From NCBI GenBank assembly GCA_002774315.1, contig PEYP01000158.1, forward strand, positions 1 to 6,212: 6,212 nt of DNA, written 5' to 3'. Under the pieces are notes generated by a model that did not search any database, had not been told where the DNA came from, and was given only the letters and a program-made list of their open reading frames with translations. This DNA is from Candidatus Stahliibacteriota bacterium CG08_land_8_20_14_0_20_40_26. Its GTDB lineage: Bacteria > Hydrothermota > UBA3073. The position numbers were made by a program, and so were the translations under genes. Shown piece by piece: positions 1-4,567 of this stretch (position 1 is the first letter of the stretch; every line of letters begins with the position of its first letter).

Positions 1-10
1 GGAATTAAGG

Positions 11-38
11 CGTCAGCCTTTTATATAAAATCCTGACG
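11..38. repeat. Imperfect hairpin downstream of the AbiEii-like gene
   Basis: CGTCAG (11-16) pairs with CTGACG (33-38). Between them, TTTTATATAAAA (19-30) is itself a perfect palindrome, so the whole forms an interrupted hairpin. It lies about 70 bp past the stop codon of the minus-strand gene at 106-720. No T-run follows it on the minus strand, so it is not a convincing intrinsic terminator. Confidence 0.4.
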
Positions 39-39
39 T

Positions 40-59
40 CTGCCTGCCGGTAGGCAGGG
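40..59. repeat. Dispersed near-palindrome, copy 1 (TGCCTGCCGGTAGGCA type)
   Basis: CTGCCTGCCGGTAGGCAG is an 18-bp near-palindrome with one non-matching pair (G46/T51). Together with the following GG, these 20 bases are the exact reverse complement of 5919-5938, more than 5.8 kb away beside enolase. Related copies lie at 4439-4458 and 6110-6125. This is a dispersed intergenic palindromic family. I infer mobility from the copy number, and no transposase is visible. Confidence 0.8.
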
Positions 60-83
60 ATTAACTCCACGGATTAACTCCAC
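58..83. repeat. Tandem 13-bp repeat, two units
   Basis: GGATTAACTCCAC occurs twice head to tail (58-70 and 71-83) and is followed by a third partial GGA. It abuts palindrome copy 1, so the palindrome and tandem repeat may be one composite intergenic element. It lies in the 3' non-coding side of the minus-strand gene ending at 106. Confidence 0.85.
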
Positions 84-105
84 GGAAGTCGGGGTTTAAT
101 GTATC

Positions 106-720
106 TTATCCCAATTCCATCTTTTTGATTTCTCCCTCAAAAAACCTTGTCAGCTCATCCCTCTTTACCGTTTCTTTCAAGAACCTGATTTCAACATCCT
201 CAATATCTTCTAAATAGATGAGCTGTTCCAAAAATAACCTCTTGTTGAATTCATTTCCATATTTTCTTTTACATAGCTTGATAACTTCTACCAAACCATA
301 AGTCTTCAATACGAAATACAGATCAACATAATCTCTCATAGTCGCCCTTCTTCCGAGGGCATATGCCTTCATTGCCCCTATCTCTATTGCTGGTAAGATG
401 TTAATTCCCTTATATTCAATAAAATCTAAAACTACTGGATAAGAGTATTTTACGAAGGAAGTGTAGACTGCACCTATGGAGACTGTCAATTGTTCCCTAT
501 GATTTACAATTACTTTAATCCTCTCCCCCCTAAAGACATTTCTTATCCTGGAAAGTAGTTTTTCAGGGATATCACCTCGCCAGAAGAGGTCAAAATCGAG
601 TGAGATTCTATGTCCCAACTGGAGGGCAAGTCCTGTCCCACCTGCAAGATAAAATTCAGGGAAGTCTTTAAGATTATCAAGAACTTTTATTCCTTCTGAT
701 ATAATCACTTCTTCTCGCAT
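106..720 (-). CDS. AbiEii/DUF1814-like nucleotidyltransferase (toxin-type)
   Basis: This 204-residue protein of the Pol-beta nucleotidyltransferase superfamily belongs to the AbiEii/AbiGii toxin-like group. The core motif is visible: GGT at residues 27-29, then LGHR, S40 and DFDLF at 42-46, with D42 and D44 as the likely metal ligands. D99 in VVLDFIEY is a candidate third carboxylate. IEIGAMKAY around K118 and MRDYVDLYFVL (R129, D130, D133) match the conserved C-terminal AbiEii motifs. AbiEii proteins are cytoplasmic and are thought to transfer nucleotides to RNA or protein targets; the target here is unknown. The start at 720 is supported by AAGGA eight bases upstream (729-733), inside the preceding gene, with a 44-bp overlap. 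That implies translational coupling to the DUF6922-like partner, its probable cognate. The alternative is a non-toxic NTase of the same fold. Confidence 0.88.
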   Translation of the reverse strand: MREEVIISEGIKVLDNLKDFPEFYLAGGTGLALQLGHRISLDFDLFWRGDIPEKLLSRIRNVFRGERIKVIVNHREQLTVSIGAVYTSFVKYSYPVVLDFIEYKGINILPAIEIGAMKAYALGRRATMRDYVDLYFVLKTYGLVEVIKLCKRKYGNEFNKRLFLEQLIYLEDIEDVEIRFLKETVKRDELTRFFEGEIKKMELG

Positions 721-991
721 ATCTTATTTCCTTAATCCCAAGAAGAATCGATATGAGTTTGAGGGCTGGTTTTCTAAACTCAGAGGCAGGGGTATTTTCA
801 ATGACCTCCTTTATAGCCTCCTTACCATAGTAATTTACTATCCAGGCCCAGTGTTCCCAGTTCCCGTAGTTTATCGTATTCACTATAACTGTCTTCTTAT
901 TCTTTTGTGAGTCTATAGAGCTAAAATTATACGACCAGAAGATAGGTTCAAAAAAATCTGGAAGTTTATCCCCCCTTGCAAATTCACGCAT
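677..991 (-). CDS. DUF6922-like small protein, partner of the AbiEii-like NTase
   Basis: This 104-residue protein resembles DUF6922 proteins. The N-terminal LPDFFEPIFWSYNFSSID (10-27) gives way to a Trp/Tyr-rich core, NYGNWEHWAWIVNYYGKEAIKEVI (about 41-64), then a basic tail. Small proteins of this type often precede AbiEii-like NTases, where an antitoxin or adaptor role is plausible but, to my knowledge, untested. No helix-turn-helix or signal peptide is evident. Its last 44 bp overlap the NTase start and carry that gene's Shine-Dalgarno, so the two are probably co-translated. No good ribosome-binding site precedes its own ATG; the start was chosen because the family motif begins about nine residues in. 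The family assignment is from memory of the motif and is moderately sure. Confidence 0.75.
   Translation of the reverse strand: MREFARGDKLPDFFEPIFWSYNFSSIDSQKNKKTVIVNTINYGNWEHWAWIVNYYGKEAIKEVIENTPASEFRKPALKLISILLGIKEIRYARRSDYIRRNKSS
727..733 (-). promoter_or_regulatory. Ribosome-binding site of the AbiEii-like NTase inside the upstream gene
   Basis: The minus strand reads AAGGAAA here, with the AAGGA core ending eight bases before the ATG at 720. It lies within codons of the DUF6922-like gene. It fixes the NTase start and supports coupled translation of the overlapping pair. Confidence 0.65.
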
Positions 992-1130
992 ATTGATTTA
1001 ACGAATGAGTACAAAGATTATGCTCTTTAGTATTGGAGTACCTGTGACAAAAAGTTTTTTTATGGATTTCTTTAAACCATTTTGGCAAAAAATAAAGATT
1101 CTTTCATCTTGTGCATTGTCAATATTGCCT

Positions 1131-1859
1131 CTATATCCTGCGTTCAAGTAATTTGACTAACTCTTTGCCCAGCGAAATAATCTCCTCGGCCATTTCTCTT
1201 GTTATTACAGCATGAGGCTCATAACGTGCTCTGTTTCTGTTCCTAAGACTTCTTCTTAATTTGCGAGTTAAATCTTCAGGCAATTCACCACTTTTGATAT
1301 AAAGTTCTCCTAACCTGTTTATCACTCCACCATGAGAAGTAGGAAGCTTTTCAATTTTCTTTAGCAAAAAAGCCTTTGCTACAAGCTCACAGGCATTATG
1401 AGCTGAATCCACAGCATTTCGGTATTTATCAATCTCTAAGCACTTCTTTGCACCATCAAGATATTCATTGGCAAGATCAAGATAAGCTAAAGCCTCTTCT
1501 TTCCTTAACCTTTTCTCATCCATTGTATATACCTCCTTCCCATATTTTAAGACTTGATAAATGAAGTAAGAGCTAACTACTCTTAACTCCTCTGCAAAAT
1601 GTATAAGGGGCTCCACACTCTCTCCGGTAACAAGACCTACTTCAGAAGCTACCTCATCACAAGCCCGGGAGACTTCTTCAGGAGAGCCAGTGACAGCAAT
1701 TAAAATATCAATATCGCTATCCTCAGTCGCTTTTTCCTCCGCTACACTCCCAAAAAGGATTATCCTGGCTATCTTGTCTTTAACTCCATTTTCAAAGAGT
1801 CTTTTAATAAAAAGATTTAACGCCTCTTGCTTCTTTTGATAAATGTCCTTGTCTCCCAT
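1131..1859 (-). CDS. Single-chain MNT-HEPN fusion (nucleotidyltransferase plus HEPN domain)
   Basis: This 242-residue protein joins two domains usually encoded separately as MntA antitoxin and HepT toxin. The N-terminal MNT domain has FGS at 36-38 and an exact GSX10DXD motif (G37-S38, D49, D51). From about residue 120 comes a PF05168-type HEPN domain, with EALAYLDLANEYLDGA, then AHNACELVAKAFLL (153-166) and RNRARYEPHAVIT near 208-220. In the latter, R210-X5-H216 fits the RX4-6H RNase signature. In two-gene systems the MNT domain AMPylates and silences the HEPN RNase; a fused form could self-modify, or could be a regulator without toxicity. The start is firm: GGGGAGG sits seven bases upstream. 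That site lies inside the glycosyltransferase relic whose stop is one base before this ATG. Domain identity is confident; activity is inferred. Confidence 0.92.
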   Translation of the reverse strand: MGDKDIYQKKQEALNLFIKRLFENGVKDKIARIILFGSVAEEKATEDSDIDILIAVTGSPEEVSRACDEVASEVGLVTGESVEPLIHFAEELRVVSSYFIYQVLKYGKEVYTMDEKRLRKEEALAYLDLANEYLDGAKKCLEIDKYRNAVDSAHNACELVAKAFLLKKIEKLPTSHGGVINRLGELYIKSGELPEDLTRKLRRSLRNRNRARYEPHAVITREMAEEIISLGKELVKLLERRI

Positions 1860-1860
1860 T

Positions 1861-1979
1861 TTATTTCCTCCCCAGTTTCCTTAGCTCATCATGAATACCA
1901 GCTATTGCCCCTCTGAGGAAACCAAAAAATAAATAGTATAAGTCCACTCAACCCGAGGAAGATAATCAAAAAGGCAGGA
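1861..1979 (-). pseudogene. C-terminal remnant of a GT2 glycosyltransferase (frameshifted paralogue of 3026-3934)
   Basis: Read on the minus strand, this stretch encodes IYPAFLIIFLGLSGLILF in one frame. After a one-base shift at a run of six Ts (about 1925-1930) it encodes GFLRGAIAGIHDELRKLGRK and then TAA at 1861-1863. This matches the last 40 or so residues of the intact glycosyltransferase (YLVIFLGLSGLSLF, GFLAEAIAGIKDEIKTLK). A 26-bp tract at about 1941-1966 is identical to about 3112-3137. The conceptual tail differs elsewhere, so it is a paralogue rather than a fresh copy. No N-terminal or catalytic part remains. Upstream homology stops near 1979, where unrelated sequence begins. Its last codons hold the ribosome-binding site of the MNT-HEPN gene, which may be why the fragment persists. 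Confidence 0.85.
1867..1873 (-). promoter_or_regulatory. Strong Shine-Dalgarno of the MNT-HEPN gene
   Basis: The minus strand reads GGGGAGG with a seven-base spacer to the ATG at 1859, the best ribosome-binding site in the island. It is built from the LGR codons at the end of the glycosyltransferase relic. Confidence 0.75.
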
Positions 1980-2030
1980 TAGATTCACCTCCTCAATTTC
2001 TTGCACAACCTTTTTAATCTTATCCCTCAT
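1902..2030 (-). other. Chimeric 42-codon reading frame downstream of the NTase (doubtful)
   Basis: An ATG seven bases after the stop of the 2038-2589 NTase opens a frame starting MRDKIKKVVQEIEEV. From about residue 17 it runs out of frame through the glycosyltransferase relic and stops at 1902. The first 15 codons look gene-like (Lys/Glu-rich, amphipathic); the rest is an accident of the junction. It is best read as the stub of a lost downstream gene cut by a recombination junction near 1979-1985. No Shine-Dalgarno is visible. I do not claim a functional protein. Confidence 0.25.
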
Positions 2031-2037
2031 ATTATAA

Positions 2038-2589
2038 TCAGAACGTTAAAAGCCTTTTCACCTCGTTGTAGATTCTCAAATCATGTGCCTTATCGGATAA
2101 TCTCTCTGCCCAGTTTATGAGATAGCTTTTATCAAGGCTGCCAGAGTGTCGTATTGCTACTCTTTCTGCATCAACAATATCCATTGCTCTACCAGCGGTA
2201 ACCTTGAGCAGGATTAAATCTTCAGGCGTTGGGAAATATGCCTTTATTTTATAAAGTTTGATTATCTTTTTCCTTTTGAATGCCTCTTTTTCCAGACCTA
2301 TTGATGCAATAATGAAATCTACATGAAACTCTCCAAAGGATATTTGGAAAGTGCCGGTTTCTCTTGCACTTTTGGCGCATTTTTTCTTATCAAACTTAAA
2401 CCCTGCCTTCTTCGCATCCTCCAAAAAGTCGGAAATATCATTTTTGTCTAATAATATGTCAACATCTACATCACCTGTTACCCGTGGCTCACCAAGAGTC
2501 CCAGCTGCTATTCCACCAATTATTATATAGGTAAAATTTCCCTGATTCAGAAAGTTAACAACCCTCTTATAGACCTCTTCCAATAACAT
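2038..2589 (-). CDS. Pol-beta-fold nucleotidyltransferase (AbiEii/DUF6036-like)
   Basis: This 183-residue NTase has the family core YIIIGGIAAGTLGEPR (21-36) followed by VTGDVDVDILL, with D40, D42 and D44 as the acidic metal-binding set. HVDFI (D91) supplies the third carboxylate. The C-terminal PTPEDLILLKVTAGRAMDIVDAE (121-142; K129, D137, D140) matches the conserved helical motif of AbiEii-type and related proteins. No membrane segment or signal peptide is present. It likely transfers a nucleotide to an RNA or protein substrate, which is unknown. The gene overlaps the preceding 76-codon gene by 23 bp and has only a distant GGAG, so its translation is probably coupled. It resembles the NTase at 106-720 in motif layout but is clearly divergent. 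Toxin or antitoxin role is inferred from family and context only. Confidence 0.85.
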   Translation of the reverse strand: MLLEEVYKRVVNFLNQGNFTYIIIGGIAAGTLGEPRVTGDVDVDILLDKNDISDFLEDAKKAGFKFDKKKCAKSARETGTFQISFGEFHVDFIIASIGLEKEAFKRKKIIKLYKIKAYFPTPEDLILLKVTAGRAMDIVDAERVAIRHSGSLDKSYLINWAERLSDKAHDLRIYNEVKRLLTF

Positions 2590-2797
2590 TTTTACGGCTT
2601 TTCTCCAGGCTATCTCTTAAGCATAAAGGCCTATCCGGGAAAAAGTTCTTCCGCCATTCCCAGATAAGCTCTGAGGAGATAAGGCTCTCTTCGAGCCTTA
2701 ATGCCTTTTTCATAGTCAGGCTCTTGAGCCACAATAGCTTATCTCGCTCCATCTTTTCAAAGCGAGAGCTGTCTAATATTGAAAGTTTTTTCTTCAT
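2567..2797 (-). CDS. Small basic protein paired with the NTase; unknown function
   Basis: I do not recognise a named domain in this 76-residue protein. It is Lys/Arg-rich with a predicted helical middle (KMERDKLLWLKSLTMKKALR, 15-34), then LIWEWRKNFFPDRPLCL (44-60), and has three tryptophans. Small proteins of this size commonly precede AbiEii-like NTases and may be the antitoxin or adaptor. The 23-bp overlap with the NTase start argues that the two are coupled. The ATG at 2797 has only a weak AGAG upstream. It overlaps, as ATGA, the stop of a 23-codon frame (2794-2865) inside decayed sequence, so it may have inherited its translation start context from the lost gene. A later start at Met16 or Met29 is possible. 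Confidence 0.6.
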   Translation of the reverse strand: MKKKLSILDSSRFEKMERDKLLWLKSLTMKKALRLEESLISSELIWEWRKNFFPDRPLCLRDSLEKSRKNVIGRGL

Positions 2798-2946
2798 TTA
2801 TCTCTACTTATCAAAAAATCTACTATACAAGCCACAAACTTTTTTATCTTACCAACCTCCCTCATAAGAACCAAAAATATATGCAAAAAGAACTTCTCTA
2901 TCCCCTTCCAAACTCTCTTTTAATACTGTAAAACGGGAAGCTACAT
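2798..2946 (-). pseudogene. Decayed N-terminus of an MNT-type nucleotidyltransferase
   Basis: The minus-strand translation between 2923 and 2852 gives LKESLEGDREVLFAYIFGSYEGG, the characteristic start of a small MNT NTase (helix, beta-strand, FGSY motif). An ATG at 2946 would give M-stop-LPVLQY, which joins this frame after a one-base shift near 2922. After FGSY the frame hits a stop (2849-2851), while another frame continues REVGKIKKF. There is thus a nonsense codon 2, at least two frameshifts, and no SDID catalytic motif. It cannot be active. It sits just upstream of the 76-residue/NTase pair, in the gap after the glycosyltransferase. Confidence 0.65.
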
Positions 2947-3025
2947 TATGAGTAATTTTCCTTCTTTTATATCCCGTTATATTCCCCCTCTATTTCAGAC
3001 AGGTAACCACTCACCTTGAATCTAT

Positions 3026-3934
3026 TCATTTATTCCTTTTCAGTGTTTTAATTTCATCTTTGATACCAGCAATTGCCTCGGCAAGAAATCCTAAGGCAAA
3101 GAGTGAAAGTCCACTCAACCCGAGGAAGATAACCAAATAGATTAGAGGTCTATAACCGTGACCAAGTCCAAACCTCAAGTAGAGTGCGACAATACCTACG
3201 ATTAATGAAGCAAGAAGTAACACTCCCCCAATTGAGCCGAAAAACAACATCGGCTTACGCATAAATGAAATTTGGAACTTCACTGCAATGAGGTCGAGAA
3301 TACCTACAATTGCTCTTCCCGGTCCACCGAACTTTGACTTTCCATATCTCCTCGGATAGAGCTTTACCCTGACCTCGCCCACATTGAAACCCTGTTCGTA
3401 AGCCATTACCACCATATAACGGTGCCAATCCTTACGCCAGGGTATCTCGTTGATTATCTCTCTTTTAAATGCCTTTATGGAATTTAAATCATGAACTGGG
3501 ACGCGAAATAATATTCTCGAAAGTGCATTATAAATATTAGACACAAATCTCTTATTATATCTTCCAACCTTCCAACCACATACGATATCATAGCCTTCCT
3601 GTATTTTTTCAACCATCTTTGGAATGTCTTCAGGGAGATACTGTAGATCAGCAGGAAAATATGCGAATATATCGCCCTCTGCCACCTTAAAACCAGAAAG
3701 AAGAGCCTCTGTAACACCCATTCTTCTCTTATGACGGGTTACCTTTATGAAATTATGGTTTTTTTGGGCTTCTACTGCCTTTATATAAGTTTCATCCTCA
3801 CTCCCATCATCCACTATTATGAATTCACAGTGGAGACCGCTCTCCTTTATCATACTATCCACTGCATCTACAAGGAGTGGTATGTTCTCCTCCTCGTTGT
3901 ATGCAGGGACGATTATGGAAACAAGTTCATTCAT
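3026..3934 (-). CDS. GT2 family glycosyltransferase with two C-terminal membrane helices (dolichyl-phosphate-mannose/ArnC-like)
   Basis: This 302-residue GT-A-fold enzyme likely transfers a sugar from a nucleotide donor to a lipid (polyprenyl-phosphate type) acceptor at the inner face of the cytoplasmic membrane. Visible motifs are IIVPAYNEEENIPLL (7-21), FIIVDDGSEDET (D42, D43), YFPADLQYLPEDIP (D96, Q98, a DXD-equivalent with Pro in place of the first Asp), and YPRRYGKSKFGG (193-204). Two hydrophobic segments follow at about 228-252 and 262-286, then a basic tail (KTLKRNK). Length and layout fit DPM1/ArnC-type enzymes. The exact sugar and acceptor cannot be told. The ATG at 3934 has only AGG one base upstream, so translation initiation looks weak, and no better in-frame start exists. 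Its upstream side is filled by a repeat. The remnant at 1861-1979 is a paralogue of its C-terminus. Confidence 0.92.
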   Translation of the reverse strand: MNELVSIIVPAYNEEENIPLLVDAVDSMIKESGLHCEFIIVDDGSEDETYIKAVEAQKNHNFIKVTRHKRRMGVTEALLSGFKVAEGDIFAYFPADLQYLPEDIPKMVEKIQEGYDIVCGWKVGRYNKRFVSNIYNALSRILFRVPVHDLNSIKAFKREIINEIPWRKDWHRYMVVMAYEQGFNVGEVRVKLYPRRYGKSKFGGPGRAIVGILDLIAVKFQISFMRKPMLFFGSIGGVLLLASLIVGIVALYLRFGLGHGYRPLIYLVIFLGLSGLSLFALGFLAEAIAGIKDEIKTLKRNK

Positions 3935-3942
3935 ACCTAAAA

Positions 3943-3986
3943 GTCTTTTCAGGAGAAAGGGAGAAGTTATGAAAGGGGGAATTAAC
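3943..3986. repeat. Purine-rich direct repeat, copy A
   Basis: GTCTTTTCAGGAGAAAGGGA and the bases after it, through GAATTAAC, recur at 4058-4100 with about three differences and a one-base length change. The repeat begins nine bases from the glycosyltransferase start codon, so it forms that gene's 5' leader. Confidence 0.85.
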
Positions 3987-4057
3987 TTTATTCATTTTTA
4001 ATCCTTTCTAAAATTAAGCTTCCTCTCCCTCTCTCCCCATTCCCCTTTTCCCCTGGT

Positions 4058-4100
4058 GTCTTTCAGGAGAAAGGGAGAAGTTATGAAATGGGGAATTAGC
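4058..4100. repeat. Purine-rich direct repeat, copy B
   Basis: This is the second copy of the unit at 3943-3986, in the same orientation. It is also the left arm of an imperfect inverted repeat. Its AGGAGAAAGGG part (about 4065-4096) is mirrored by CCCTTTCTCCTTCTC-type sequence at about 4110-4147, with an AT-rich loop TAGCATTTATTTAT between. The intervening 4021-4056 is pyrimidine-rich. Confidence 0.75.
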
Positions 4101-4161
4101 ATTTATTTATTTTCTCCATTTCCCTCTTTCACCCTTTCTCCTTCTCTCCCGAATTTTTTTC

Positions 4162-4190
4162 TTGACAAATTGGAAATCTTGTGTTATAAT
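4162..4190 (+). promoter_or_regulatory. Consensus sigma70-type promoter of the initiator tRNA
   Basis: TTGACA (4162-4167), a 17-bp spacer and TATAAT (4185-4190) match the housekeeping consensus exactly. TG at 4182-4183 makes an extended -10 (TGTTATAAT). A run of seven Ts at 4154-4160 just upstream of the -35 could act as an UP element. The first suitably placed purine is A4197, which predicts a two-base leader before the tRNA at 4199. Confidence 0.95.
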
Positions 4191-4198
4191 ACACCCAT

Positions 4199-4270
4199 CG
4201 TGGGGTAGAGCAGTGGTAGCTCGTCAGGCCCATAACCTGAAGGTCGCGGGTTCGAATCCCGCCCCCACAA
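4199..4270 (+). tRNA. Initiator tRNA-Met (anticodon CAT)
   Basis: The 72-base cloverleaf folds fully. The acceptor CGTGGGG pairs with CCCCACA, leaving a C1·A72 mismatch, the bacterial initiator hallmark. The D stem is GAGC/GCTC with A11:U24, also initiator-type. The anticodon arm is TCAGG-CCCATAA-CCTGA (anticodon 4231-4233), the variable loop AGGTC, the T arm GCGGG-TTCGAAT-CCCGC, and the discriminator A4270. It provides fMet-tRNA for translation initiation. Two oddities stand out: loop position 33 is C rather than the near-universal U, and the first of the three initiator G:C pairs is A29:U41. CCA is not encoded and must be added by the CCA-adding enzyme. It is the only plus-strand gene, divergent from the glycosyltransferase and convergent with eno. 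Confidence 0.96.
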
Positions 4271-4288
4271 TTTTTGTATTATTTTTAG

Positions 4289-4307
4289 GACGCAGATGAA
4301 CGCAGAT
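4289..4307. repeat. Short near-tandem repeat (ACGCAGAT, two units)
   Basis: ACGCAGAT at 4290-4297 recurs at 4300-4307 with a ten-base period, in the trailer between tRNA-fMet and its terminator. CGCAGATGAACGCAGAT-like words are a common intergenic repeat type in candidate-phylum genomes; that is recollection, not a search result. Confidence 0.6.
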
Positions 4308-4339
4308 TAACATGATTTATTTTCAATGCTGTAGAATTG

Positions 4340-4370
4340 TAGGCACAAATTTAATTTGTGCCTATTTTTT
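4340..4370 (+). terminator. Intrinsic terminator of tRNA-fMet
   Basis: TAGGCACAAAT (4340-4350) and ATTTGTGCCTA (4354-4364) form an 11-bp perfect stem with a TTA loop, followed directly by six Ts (4365-4370). Orientation fits the plus-strand tRNA, whose 3' end is 70 bases upstream. On the minus strand no T-run follows, so it is not an eno terminator. Confidence 0.92.
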
Positions 4371-4438
4371 ATACAGTTTTAAACAGAAAAGAAATTGTTT
4401 TTTCTGAAAAATATCTTTTTCTCTTAAGTTCTCTTCCC

Positions 4439-4458
4439 TGCCTGCCGTCAGGCAGGCA
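4439..4458. repeat. Dispersed palindrome, copy 2
   Basis: TGCCTGCC (4439-4446) and GGCAGGCA (4451-4458) are perfect 8-bp arms around GTCA. It belongs to the same family as 40-59, 5919-5938 and 6110-6125. It directly abuts the inverted repeat at 4459-4492. Confidence 0.85.
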
Positions 4459-4492
4459 ATCCCTGTTTATTTTTTCTTTTTTAAACAGGGAT
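4459..4492. repeat. 11-bp inverted repeat around a T-rich loop
   Basis: ATCCCTGTTTA (4459-4469) and TAAACAGGGAT (4482-4492) are exact reverse complements flanking a 12-base T-rich loop. A third AATCCCTGT lies at 4552-4560, close to the eno stop codon. As RNA it could form a hairpin at the 3' end of the eno transcript, but no U-run follows on that strand, so any terminator role is doubtful. Confidence 0.7.
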
Positions 4493-4567
4493 CTGAAGAG
4501 ATTAAAAGAGATTTTTCTTTTTTTATTTCTTGTTTTTTTAGGTTCTCTTCCAATCCCTGTGAAAGAC

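Noticed and set aside
992..1130. Possible gene remnant or promoter between the MNT-HEPN gene and the DUF6922-like gene, including TTGACA on the minus strand at 1117-1122
   Set aside because: No -10-like hexamer lies 16-18 bp from the TTGACA. Short frames here (QDIEAILTMHKMKESLFF and LKKSIKKLFVTGTPILK) have no recognisable family, so neither promoter nor gene can be supported.
2967..3029. 20-codon frame (MNRFKVSGYL...) whose ATG overlaps the glycosyltransferase stop as ATGA
   Set aside because: The ATGA overlap looks like operon coupling, but the frame is very short, matches nothing I know and ends in decayed sequence. At most it is the stub of a lost downstream gene.
3484..3717. Minus-strand alternative frame within the glycosyltransferase
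   Set aside because: It lies entirely inside the GT2 coding sequence, whose motifs fix the other frame.
4459..4492. Candidate terminator for eno
   Set aside because: The stem is good, but the T-rich stretch is in the loop and no U-run follows on the minus strand.
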